This document shows, in pieces, positions 35,028-43,172 of a stretch of 64,000 bases of DNA (its first letter is position 1; each line of letters begins with the position of its first letter). The notes beneath the pieces were generated by a model, which worked only from the letters and a program-made list of their open reading frames with translations, did no database searches and was not told where the DNA came from. The stretch lies in NCBI GenBank assembly GCA_040387195.1, contig JAZKEF010000011.1:62001-126000 (forward strand), given 5' to 3'. The DNA is from UKL13-3 sp040387195 (GTDB lineage: Bacteria > Bacteroidota > Bacteroidia > UKL13-3). The translations under genes and the position numbers were made by a program.

Positions 35028-38000
35028 TGTCGTTGTTTCGTTTGGCGCGCGATAAATAAGTGTATACCGCAGGAATGATAAATAAGGTTAACAGCAGGGA
35101 AATCATCAAACCTCCCACAATCACCACACCCAGCGGAATGCGGCTGGTAGCAGCAGCTCCGAGAGATAGGGCAATCGGCAACGCACCCAGCGCAGTTGCA
35201 AGACTGGTCATTAAAATGGGACGCAACCGTTGTGTGGCCGCTTCGATGGTTGCTTTCAGTTTGGTTTCACCTTGCTCACGTTTTTGGTTGGCAAACTCCA
35301 CAATCAGGATTCCGTTTTTGGTTACCAGTCCCACCAGCATAATCATTCCTATCTGTGAAAATATATTGATGGTTTGTCCTGTAAAGTATAAAGAGATCAG
35401 CGCACCTGCCAACGCCAACGGAACGGTAATCATGATGGTTAACGGGTCGATGAAACTTTCGAACTGTGCCGAGAGTACGAGGTAAATCAATACCAGAGCC
35501 AGCAGGAATGCAAAGGTGGTATTGGATGAACTTTCGGCAAAGTCGCGCGATGGGCCGGAGAGGGAAGAGGTGAAACTTTCGTCCAGCATTTTATCACCTA
35601 ACTCCTGCATCGACTTTACGCCATCGCCTATGGTCTTACCCGGTGCCAGTGAAGCGGAAATAGTAGCCGATTTATAACGGTTGTAATGGTACAATTGTGG
35701 TGGGTTACTGTTCTCTTCCATCTTCACCACATTGCTCAGCAGGATAGATTCACCGCGGTTGTTCATTACATATAGTTTGCTCAAATCGGTTGGTTCATCA
35801 CGGTCGCCACGATCCATTTGCCCGATGATCTGGTATTGTTTTCCATTCATGATAAAATAACCAAGTCGTCCGCCACTTAAGGCAGACTGTAATGTTTGCG
35901 CTACATCGGCAACACTCAGTCCAAGGTCTTTCGCTTTTAAACGGTCGATGGAAATCTGCAATTCAGGTTTGTTAAACTTGAGGTTTACATCCACCGCCTG
36001 GAAGGTTGGATCTTTACGTGCCTCTGCTAAAAACTTTGGTAATACCTCTTTTATCTTTTCAAAGTTGAGGTTCTGGATTACATATTGTACAGGCAGTGCA
36101 CCACGCGAACCCAATCCTACGCTGATGGTTTGTTCTTCAATTAAAAAAGTTCTACCATCGTTAAAGGCAGCAAGCTTTCCATTGGTACGTTTCACGATAT
36201 CTGTTTGGCTGATTTCCCTTTCACCAGGGGCTGATAAAATGATCCGTCCGAATGCACTGTTCACTTGTCCGCTTCCAAAACCCTGGTTGTTGGTGGATGC
36301 AAATACCATCTGGCTTTCGGGAACGGAGTCTTTTAAATATCCGGCCAGTTGTTGCACGTAGGCATCCATATAATCAAACGAAGTTCCTTCGGGTGCTGTG
36401 GTGCTGAAGCGGAACTGACCTTTGTCCTCAATAGGTGCCAGCTCGTTTTGCAGGATGTTAAACAACAATACAATCACTCCTGCACTTACTCCCAATATTG
36501 GCCATGCCAACCACCTGCGCACCATAAATTTGGTGAGCCACCGTTTGTATCCGCTTTCCATCCCCTCAAAAAACGGTTCTGTTTTGGTGTAGAACCAGGA
36601 AGGTTTGTGTTCCTTTTGCGTGAGCAAAACATTGAGCACAGGTGTGAGGGTTAAGGAGACAAAGGCCGAAATGATAACTGCTCCTGCAACTACAATTCCA
36701 AACTCCTTAAACAAACTTCCTACAAATCCCTGGATAAAGATGATGGGTAAAAACACAACGGCAAGGGTGAGGGAAGTGGACACTACGGCAAAGAAAATTT
36801 CCTTGGAACCTTCGCGTGCCGCATCTTTAATATTCAATCCACCTTCGAGCTTGCGGAAAATATTTTCGGTAACCACAATACCATCATCCACTACAAGTCC
36901 AGTGGCGAGTACAATTCCCAGCAGCGTAAGCACATTGATACTGAAACCCGAAACATACATAATAAAGAATGCACCGATGAGTGACACCGGAATATCGATA
37001 AGCGGACGCAGGGCAATCATCCAGTTGCGGAAGAAGAAATACACTACGAGCACCACCAGAATAAATGCAATGATTAAGGTTTCTTCTACTTCGGATAATG
37101 CCTTGCGCACGTTGGTGGTTGAATCGAGTACGGTAATGAATTCAAATTCTTCATTGCCCTTTTGGTTCTTGATTTCATCCATGCGTTTGTAAAACTCATC
37201 GGCAATCTTAATATAGTTGGCACCCGGTTGGGGAGCAATGGCAACCGCAACGGAGCTTACACCGTTGAGGCGGAAACCGATTTCTTCCACTTCACTTCCC
37301 AGGGTAACATCGGCAACATCTTTCAACCGCACGGTTCCGGTTGGAGTTTGTTTGAGAATGAGGTTGCGGAAATCTTCTTCGGTGGTTAACCGGCCGAGTG
37401 TGCGCACGGTCAGTTCCGTTTTGGCTCCGTATACTTTTCCTCCCGGCAGTTCAATATTTTCTTTGTCGAGGGCGGCTTTTACATCACGCACGGTAACGCC
37501 ATAAGCATTCATCTTATCGGGGTTGTACCACAAACGCATGGCGTATTTGCGTTGCCCGAAAATGTTTACCGCACTTACTTCGGGAATGGTTTGCAGTTTT
37601 TCCTGCATTACATTTTCTGCAAAATCGCTGAGCTCTAAAATGGTTTTGTTTTTACTCTGCACCGAAAGAATGATGATGACATCACTGTTGGCATCGGCTT
37701 TTGAAACCACAGGCGGAGCATCAATATCGGCAGGTAAGTTGCGCAAGGCCTGACTTACTTTATCGCGCACATCACTGGCGGCATTATCTAAATTGATATC
37801 GAGATTGAACTCAACCGTAATGGTACTTGAACCTGTATTGCTGGCCGATGAAATGGTGCGGATTCCCTGAATACCATTGATGGCTTTTTCGAGCGGTTCG
37901 GTAATCTGGGTTTCTACAATATCGGCATTGGCACCGGTGTAATTGGTGCGCACCGTAATGATGGGCGGATCAACGGCAGGGTATTCGCGTAAGCTCAGGA

Positions 38001-38091
38001 AATCGAAACCCACCGCTCCGAAGAGCATGATGGCGATGCTGCAAACGATGGCGAATACCGGACGTTTTAAACTAAATTCGGATATGTTCAT
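35020..38091 (-). CDS. RND efflux pump permease, HAE1 (AcrB/MexF-like) type
   Basis: A 1023-residue proton-driven pump with the usual twelve transmembrane helices and two large periplasmic loops. The proton-relay residues are in place: the Asp pair in GLVVDDGIVV (about residues 400-410) and the Lys in GLVTKNGILIVEFAN (about 935). The FSLKRPVFA start and PLALAGALISLYFTGQ region match hydrophobe/amphiphile efflux pumps and not the heavy-metal (CusA) group. It sits between the adaptor and the TolC gene, so the set is a complete tripartite system. Substrates unknown. Confidence 0.96.
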   Translation of the reverse strand: MNISEFSLKRPVFAIVCSIAIMLFGAVGFDFLSLREYPAVDPPIITVRTNYTGANADIVETQITEPLEKAINGIQGIRTISSASNTGSSTITVEFNLDINLDNAASDVRDKVSQALRNLPADIDAPPVVSKADANSDVIIILSVQSKNKTILELSDFAENVMQEKLQTIPEVSAVNIFGQRKYAMRLWYNPDKMNAYGVTVRDVKAALDKENIELPGGKVYGAKTELTVRTLGRLTTEEDFRNLILKQTPTGTVRLKDVADVTLGSEVEEIGFRLNGVSSVAVAIAPQPGANYIKIADEFYKRMDEIKNQKGNEEFEFITVLDSTTNVRKALSEVEETLIIAFILVVLVVYFFFRNWMIALRPLIDIPVSLIGAFFIMYVSGFSINVLTLLGIVLATGLVVDDGIVVTENIFRKLEGGLNIKDAAREGSKEIFFAVVSTSLTLAVVFLPIIFIQGFVGSLFKEFGIVVAGAVIISAFVSLTLTPVLNVLLTQKEHKPSWFYTKTEPFFEGMESGYKRWLTKFMVRRWLAWPILGVSAGVIVLLFNILQNELAPIEDKGQFRFSTTAPEGTSFDYMDAYVQQLAGYLKDSVPESQMVFASTNNQGFGSGQVNSAFGRIILSAPGEREISQTDIVKRTNGKLAAFNDGRTFLIEEQTISVGLGSRGALPVQYVIQNLNFEKIKEVLPKFLAEARKDPTFQAVDVNLKFNKPELQISIDRLKAKDLGLSVADVAQTLQSALSGGRLGYFIMNGKQYQIIGQMDRGDRDEPTDLSKLYVMNNRGESILLSNVVKMEENSNPPQLYHYNRYKSATISASLAPGKTIGDGVKSMQELGDKMLDESFTSSLSGPSRDFAESSSNTTFAFLLALVLIYLVLSAQFESFIDPLTIMITVPLALAGALISLYFTGQTINIFSQIGMIMLVGLVTKNGILIVEFANQKREQGETKLKATIEAATQRLRPILMTSLATALGALPIALSLGAAATSRIPLGVVIVGGLMISLLLTLFIIPAVYTYLSRAKRNNDNA

Positions 38092-38117
38092 GTGAACTTG
38101 CTTGCTTTAAGAATGGG

Positions 38118-39170
38118 TTAACTTTTTACGCCTTTTACTTTTACGGGGGCATCGGGTTTGAGGAATAACAAACCATTAATGGCAATGCTGTCGCCAACAT
38201 TCAGTCCTTTTATAATTTCAACTTTGTCATTTCCACGGTAACCAATTTCTACAATGGTGAACTGCACTTTACCGTTTTTAATCAATGCTACTTTTTTGTT
38301 GCGCGATTCGGGAATGATACAATTGGTGGGANNNNNNNNNNCACTGTTGGTTTTGCCTGCATCAACCAATACTTTTACAAACGCACCCGGATTTAATTTG
38401 GATGTGCGGGAGGTAAGGAGTGCTCTAAATTTTAAGTTACGCGTACCCACATTCACCTGCGGCTCGATGGCTGCAATGGTGGCTTCATATAACGTTTCGC
38501 TGTTATCGGATTGGATCTGTACTTTATCTCCCTTGTGCAAAATGCCGGCTTCATCTTCGGGCATCACAAAATCAATTTTAAGGGAACTTACCTGTTGCAG
38601 GGTAGCCAATACAGTGGTGTTGGAAACAAATGCCCCGGGACTCACATTGCGCAATCCGATTAATCCGGTGAACGGAGCACGCACTTCTGTTTTGCGGATC
38701 TGCGCTTTTGTATAATCAATATCGGCCTGTGTATTTTTTACCTGGTTATCGGCAATATCATATTCCTGCTGGTTCAATCCGTTGGCGTCCAATAAGGATT
38801 TAAGGCGTTTTATATTTCGTTGTGCAATTTCAAGCTGCGATTGTGACTTGCGCAATTGTGCTTGCAAATCATCATCATTCAACTTAACCAAAAGAGTTCC
38901 TTCTGTTACGGTCTCGCCTTCGTTAATATTAAGCTTTACAATGCGCCCGCTTACTTCCGGTTTTAATTCAACAAACTCCTGAGCCTGCACCGTACCGCTG
39001 GCATCAAGTGTTTGCGCGAAGGAGGAGTATTTGGCTACTACCACATCAACGGCAATAGGTTGTGGTGCCGATTTGGATTTCGGGTCTTGTGTTTTATTCC
39101 CGCATGCGGTTACCAACCACAATCCTCCGGTTAGCAGCAGTGTTATATATATGGTGTGTTTGTTGTTCAT
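38118..39170 (-). CDS. RND periplasmic adaptor (membrane fusion protein), interrupted by a 10-base N gap
   Basis: A 350-residue lipoprotein-type adaptor: lipobox VTAC (about Cys23), biotinyl-lipoyl domain halves (SGRIVKLNINEGETVTEG; EVRAPFTGLIGLRNVSPGAFV), alpha-helical hairpin (LRKSQSQLEIAQRN to ADIDYTKAQIRK) and beta-barrel/membrane-proximal domains. It links pump and TolC. Bases 38332-38341 are N in the assembly, about four codons before PTNCIIPESR; the frame is the same on both sides, so the gene is probably intact. First gene of the RND operon, nine bases after the SDR gene. Confidence 0.93.
   Translation of the reverse strand: MNNKHTIYITLLLTGGLWLVTACGNKTQDPKSKSAPQPIAVDVVVAKYSSFAQTLDASGTVQAQEFVELKPEVSGRIVKLNINEGETVTEGTLLVKLNDDDLQAQLRKSQSQLEIAQRNIKRLKSLLDANGLNQQEYDIADNQVKNTQADIDYTKAQIRKTEVRAPFTGLIGLRNVSPGAFVSNTTVLATLQQVSSLKIDFVMPEDEAGILHKGDKVQIQSDNSETLYEATIAAIEPQVNVGTRNLKFRALLTSRTSKLNPGAFVKVLVDAGKTNSXXXXPTNCIIPESRNKKVALIKNGKVQFTIVEIGYRGNDKVEIIKGLNVGDSIAINGLLFLKPDAPVKVKGVKS
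38332..38341. other. Assembly gap (10 N)
   Basis: Ten N bases inside the adaptor gene. The frame continues across the gap, so its true length is near 10 or differs from it by a multiple of three. Confidence 0.99.
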
Positions 39171-39179
39171 GTTCTGTTC

Positions 39180-40025
39180 TTAGCTGTTTTGGGTTTTATC
39201 AAAGGAAGTGTTGATGGTTACACTTTCCCATTCATTGAGTTCTTTGGCCACCTGGTGAATTTTACAACGGATGCTGTCGAGGGCTGTTGGTCCTAATGGC
39301 AAACGCATGGGTGGGTTTTCGCTTTCCACAACTTTAATCATGGCAAGTGCTGCTTTGTATGGATCGCCATCCTGCGTTCCACTGTATCCCTGTATATTTT
39401 TTTTGCGCACTCCGGCAGTCTCTGCATAGTCGTCAATATCGGCAGCAATAACAGACGAACGTCCCGCCCAGTCTGTGCGAAATGGTCCGGGTTCAATCAA
39501 CGTAACGTGGATGCCCAAAGGTTTAACTTCCTTGTGCAACGATTCGCTCAATGCTTCGAGTGCAAACTTTGAAGCATTGTAAATACCAACTCCGGGGAAT
39601 GCAACAAAACCACCCACAGATGAAATATTGAGGATATGTCCGGAACGGTTGGCGCGGAAATGTGGCAATGCGGCACGCATCACATCCAGTGCACCGAATA
39701 CGTTCACTTCAAACTGATCACGGATTTGTGCATCGGATACTTCTTCTATAGCACCCAACAATCCATACCCTGCATTGTTTACCAACACATCAATGCGTCC
39801 AAAATGATTGATGGCCGATTGCAGAGCGTCACGCACCTGTTGCGGTTGGGTAACATCCAGTTCAAGCACCAGCAGATTGGTATCCGGTTCGTTTGTGATG
39901 TTCGCCAATGATGCCCTGTTGCGTGCTGTGGCAACAACCTTATCACCTTTGGCCAATGCCGCTTTGGTAAGCTCACGGCCAAATCCGCTGGAGCATCCTG
40001 TAATAAACCATGTTTTGTTTTTCAT
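39180..40025 (-). CDS. Short-chain dehydrogenase/reductase (classical SDR)
   Basis: A 281-residue oxidoreductase. The NAD(P)-binding motif is ITGCSSGFGRE (TGxxxGxG), followed by VNNAGYG, the catalytic Ser in NISSVGG and the YxxxK motif in YNASKFAL. Arg residues after the first strand (TARNR) fit NADP preference. The substrate is unknown. ATG 40025 (MKNKTWFITG) is chosen; a longer frame to 40172 would read through the composite repeat. It ends nine bases before the RND adaptor, so it may be co-transcribed with the efflux operon. Confidence 0.93.
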   Translation of the reverse strand: MKNKTWFITGCSSGFGRELTKAALAKGDKVVATARNRASLANITNEPDTNLLVLELDVTQPQQVRDALQSAINHFGRIDVLVNNAGYGLLGAIEEVSDAQIRDQFEVNVFGALDVMRAALPHFRANRSGHILNISSVGGFVAFPGVGIYNASKFALEALSESLHKEVKPLGIHVTLIEPGPFRTDWAGRSSVIAADIDDYAETAGVRKKNIQGYSGTQDGDPYKAALAMIKVVESENPPMRLPLGPTALDSIRCKIHQVAKELNEWESVTINTSFDKTQNS

Positions 40026-40126
40026 GCCTGAGGTAAAATTTGAGGCTACAAATGTGAAAGAAACAAAATGGTAAAAATGGTAAACCGTGCAGAATGAATG
40101 GTAAATTTTGCAGGTGAAGGACGGAG

Positions 40127-40315
40127 GAATTGCGGATTTCGGATTTGAGATTTCGGATGGTGGGAAGATCAAACGACCCCGAAGGGGTCGAATATGAACT
40201 AATCCGTGAGATGTCGATATGCGAACAAAAATTGAACCTGATGCTTCCGATAGTTATCGGACCGCTCAACCTCCGGAAGCTAAATCCGAAATCACCAATC
40301 CGAAATCCGAAATTC
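40127..40315. repeat. Composite inverted-repeat element (about 190 bp)
   Basis: Arms 40127-40160 and 40282-40315 (34 bp, about 29 matching) are inverted copies of GGATTTCGGATT words. Inside lie a perfect 7-bp-stem palindrome CGACCCCGAAGGGGTCG (40174-40190), a TCCGATAGTTATCGGA palindrome, and GCTTCCG/CGGAAGC (40240-40246, 40274-40280), giving a nested fold. It fills most of the 293-base gap between the SDR and MFS genes. No open frame or transposase is present. It looks like a non-autonomous dispersed element. Confidence 0.8.
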
Positions 40316-40318
40316 TCC

Positions 40319-41494
40319 CTATTTTTCCACCACCGGGCGAATAGTCCAAACAAAGACTACAACACCTAAGGTTACAGCGGCAACAATCAGAAAGAGGGTG
40401 GAGGCTCCTGCGGTATACCAGATGAATCCGGCAAGGCTGCTGGCTATTAAGGTGCAGATACTTTGAAAGGCGGTATAGGTTCCAATGGCGGTTGCGGTAT
40501 GACCTTTGTCGACCAGGTTACTAATCCATGCTTTGGCAATTCCTTCGGTGGCGGCTGAATAGATACCGTACATAAAAAACAAGGTCAGAAACATCCATTT
40601 GGCAGAAACGATTCCCATTCCGGCATACACGGCAGCAAACAATAACAATCCTGAAATGAATACCGTTTTCATCCCGATTCTGTCGGCAATAATACCCAAT
40701 GGATAGGCTGCCGCTGCATATACAATATTGTAAAAGATGTAAACACTGATTACTACTCCATCACTGAAGCCGGCCTCTTTGACTTTAAGTAGTAGAAACA
40801 CGTCAGAGCTATTGAATAAAGCAAATGCAAGGAGTGCGACAATAAGTTTTTTATACGTTCCGGGAGCTGTTTTCCAGTAGCGGATAAAATCAAGAAGCCG
40901 TGGTTTGGGTTTGATTTCCCTGTCAGGATTAACATTTTCTTTGATTAAAAAACTAAGACCGAAGGCAACCAATCCCGGAGCAAAAGCAATCAGAAAAAGT
41001 TGTGCATATTGCTCAGGATAATATTGAAAATAGATCAACGCACAAACTGGTCCGATGGCAGCACCGAGTGTATCCATGCTTCGGTGCAAACCGAATACCC
41101 GGCCTTTGGTTTCAACAGTGGCTTCATCGGATAGAAGTGCATCGCGGGCACCGGTGCGGATTCCTTTACCCAGCCGGTCGAGGGTGCGCACGCCAAAGAT
41201 CCAGATCGGGTAAACAAATACGGCCATCAGCGGGCGGGAAAGTGAACTGAGTGCATAACCTGTAATCACAAATGGTTTACGTTTACCCATGGTATCGCTG
41301 AGGGAGCCGAAATACCCCTTACTGAGTCCGGCAGTGGCTTCTGCTAATCCCTCCAGCACACCGATAAGTATGATAGAAAACCCTATATGTTTAAGGTAAA
41401 CAGGCATAACAGGGTAGAGCATTTCGCTGGCAATGTCGGTAAACAAACTCACCATCGATAGCAACCAAACGTTCTTGCTGATAATCCTACTCAT
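40319..41494 (-). CDS. MFS transporter
   Basis: A 391-residue transporter with twelve predicted helices. The A-like loop motif appears as KGYFGSLSDTMGKRKP, and DRLGKGIRTGARDALLSDE is the characteristic block of a Bacteroidota MFS subgroup (often annotated as MFS transporter). Substrate unknown. ATG 41494 lies inside the end of the AraC gene (overlap of eight bases), so both genes are coupled; the in-frame longer start at 41587 is rejected. Regulation by the adjacent AraC protein is likely. Confidence 0.93.
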   Translation of the reverse strand: MSRIISKNVWLLSMVSLFTDIASEMLYPVMPVYLKHIGFSIILIGVLEGLAEATAGLSKGYFGSLSDTMGKRKPFVITGYALSSLSRPLMAVFVYPIWIFGVRTLDRLGKGIRTGARDALLSDEATVETKGRVFGLHRSMDTLGAAIGPVCALIYFQYYPEQYAQLFLIAFAPGLVAFGLSFLIKENVNPDREIKPKPRLLDFIRYWKTAPGTYKKLIVALLAFALFNSSDVFLLLKVKEAGFSDGVVISVYIFYNIVYAAAAYPLGIIADRIGMKTVFISGLLLFAAVYAGMGIVSAKWMFLTLFFMYGIYSAATEGIAKAWISNLVDKGHTATAIGTYTAFQSICTLIASSLAGFIWYTAGASTLFLIVAAVTLGVVVFVWTIRPVVEK

Positions 41495-42413
41495 GGGTAG
41501 CTGTTTTAGGATGACGTTCCCTGAATTCTTTGGGAGTAACCTGCAGCTGCGATTTAAAAAACTTGGTGAAGTTAGAGTTATCTTCAAACCTCAGGTGGTA
41601 GGCAATTTCCGAAATGGATTTACTGGTGTGCAACAGCAATTGTTGTGCTTCAAATGCAGTACGCTCACGGATTAGCTGAGTAGCAGTTCGCCCAGTTTTT
41701 TGTTTCACAATATCCGAAAGGTAATGCGGATGCAGGTGCATGCGATCGGCAATAACATTGATGCTCAACGGTGGAGTGGTGCGGTTGTCGGTAAGTCCCA
41801 TGAAGTACTCGTGAACACAACCATAAAAACGGGCGAGCACCTCATCACCTGCCAGTATCGTATCGGTGCCTGTTTGGTGCAGGATGCGTTCGCATTTATG
41901 CAGCAGGATATGGGTGTAATGATACAACAATTGATGTTTGTGTTCGGTAGGTTCCTTGTTTTCGGTTTCCATGAGCTGAAGCAGGGAGGCTAATTCATTA
42001 ATCTTTTCCTCTTCCAGACTTAATACCACACTTTTGCCGGGGGTGAAAAAAGCAAAATTATTGATGTCGGTTCCTCCTGCATACTGACTTAAAAAATGAG
42101 GAGTAAACGCTACGAGGTAACCTTTCCAGGCTTTGTTAATAAGGTAACTGCGGGTATGCCATGGACTCAGAAAAAACAGGGAGCCTCTTTTAAATGTGTA
42201 TTCCCGTTCGTCAATCATGAATTGATATTCACCATCCGTAACCAGGCAAACAAGGTAAGCATTGAGCCGGAAGGAATGGGTTTGGAAGTTGATTTTATGT
42301 GCCACATGCTCATAGTTGATCACAACAAAATGAGGATGGGTTTCAATGTTCCTTGTTTTTAAAAAGGCTTCACTGATGTTCTGGTAAAACGGTATTTCGT
42401 CTTCTTTGTACAA
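41487..42413 (-). CDS. AraC family transcriptional regulator
   Basis: A 308-residue regulator with an N-terminal cupin-like sensing domain (about 1-180; GSLFFLSPWHTRSYL, FKRGSLFF) and a C-terminal AraC double helix-turn-helix (about 205-300; LSINVIADRMHLHPHYLSDIVKQKTG, quoted in part: HLHPHYLSDIVKQ; SISEIAYHLRFEDNSNFTKFFK). The frame has no ATG at its start; TTG at 42413 gives MYKEDEIPFYQ, with a stop one codon-pair upstream. It overlaps the MFS gene and probably controls it. Confidence 0.92.
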   Translation of the reverse strand: MYKEDEIPFYQNISEAFLKTRNIETHPHFVVINYEHVAHKINFQTHSFRLNAYLVCLVTDGEYQFMIDEREYTFKRGSLFFLSPWHTRSYLINKAWKGYLVAFTPHFLSQYAGGTDINNFAFFTPGKSVVLSLEEEKINELASLLQLMETENKEPTEHKHQLLYHYTHILLHKCERILHQTGTDTILAGDEVLARFYGCVHEYFMGLTDNRTTPPLSINVIADRMHLHPHYLSDIVKQKTGRTATQLIRERTAFEAQQLLLHTSKSISEIAYHLRFEDNSNFTKFFKSQLQVTPKEFRERHPKTATHE

Positions 42414-42436
42414 ACGTCAGCAATTTAGCATTTTAA

Positions 42437-42466
42437 TTTAATCTACATTAGGATTAATTAGGTTTG
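42437..42466 (+). promoter_or_regulatory. Putative promoter of the 42531 lipoprotein gene
   Basis: TAGGTTTG (42459-42466) fits TAnnTTTG exactly; a TTTA at 42437-42440 is near the -33 TTTG with an 18-base spacer. Leader to the ATG is about 60 bases. Confidence 0.45.
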
Positions 42467-42530
42467 TTAGTGTGTAGAAGTGGGTTATTTTCGCCACCAA
42501 TTAAATTTATTCAACCTATACCTCTCAATT

Positions 42531-43091
42531 ATGAACGTAAGAAAATTTGTATTGTTTACAAGTCTGACCATTGCTACCATTCCTTTGGTGTTACACTCTT
42601 GTAAAAAGGACTCAACCGATAGTACTACTACAACCACCACTGCTACCACATCGACCACCGCTACCACGAGCACTACTTCCGCTACACCTTCTTTTGTGTA
42701 TAATAGTGTAACGAATGCGCCTTTGACCGGTTCATGCAGCTTCGGTAATATGGAATTTATTGTTACGGGTTTCCTGGCTACCCCAACCTATGAATACACC
42801 CTCACCATGTTATTCCCGGATTCGCTTCCGGCTTCAGGCACCTATACTTCTGTATTTGCTGGTGTAGGCACAAGTGCTTTGTCGCCAACCAATTGTCGTG
42901 CAAACCTTGAAATATTTAACGTGGGTAACAGCACCACTCAGTTGCTGAAAGCCGCAGACGGAGAGCAGTTTGTGCTCACCAAAATTAGTTCCAATAAGTA
43001 CTCTGTAAGTTTCGGAAATAGCAAATTTACGATTGTTTCGGGCGGTACGGCTACACGTTATGCTTCGGCAACTGCGTTTGGCTGTATGTAA
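42531..43091 (+). CDS. Lipoprotein with Thr/Ser-rich linker, unknown function
   Basis: A 186-residue lipoprotein. Lipobox is LVLHSC (Cys24), followed by KKDS and a linker of about 30 residues made almost only of Thr, Ser and Ala (TTTTTTATTSTTATTSTTSA), then a beta-rich domain (residues 55-186) ending in FGCM. The linker should hold the domain away from the membrane and may be a site of O-glycosylation. ATG 42531 is chosen because it opens the signal peptide; it is followed by a strong terminator. No named family recognised. Confidence 0.8.
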   Translation: MNVRKFVLFTSLTIATIPLVLHSCKKDSTDSTTTTTTATTSTTATTSTTSATPSFVYNSVTNAPLTGSCSFGNMEFIVTGFLATPTYEYTLTMLFPDSLPASGTYTSVFAGVGTSALSPTNCRANLEIFNVGNSTTQLLKAADGEQFVLTKISSNKYSVSFGNSKFTIVSGGTATRYASATAFGCM

Positions 43092-43113
43092 ATAATAGGC
43101 TTTACCTTTTTAT

Positions 43114-43153
43114 AAATCCGTTGTGTAATGTATCATTGCACAACGGATTTTTT
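43114..43153 (+). terminator. Strong intrinsic terminator after the lipoprotein gene
   Basis: A stem of about 17 bp (AAATCCGTTGTG with CACAACGGATTT, extended inward by AATG/CATT with one G-U) and a TAT loop, ending in TTTTTT. Confidence 0.93.
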
Positions 43154-43172
43154 AGTTGAATAAAGAACGTAC

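Noticed and set aside
36605..37192. 195-codon plus-strand frame over the RND pump
   Set aside because: Antisense to a strongly conserved pump; composition is that of a complement of membrane helices.
39180..40172. Long form of the SDR gene starting at 40172
   Set aside because: The extra 49 codons read through repeat words (ATCCGAAATC family), and the SDR core starts at MKNKTWFITG.
40127..40315. Insertion sequence
   Set aside because: Inverted arms are present but there is no transposase frame and the element is under 200 bp.
42411..42413. TTG start of AraC regulator as an error
   Set aside because: No ATG precedes the conserved region in frame and a stop lies two codons upstream, so an alternative start is the simplest reading.
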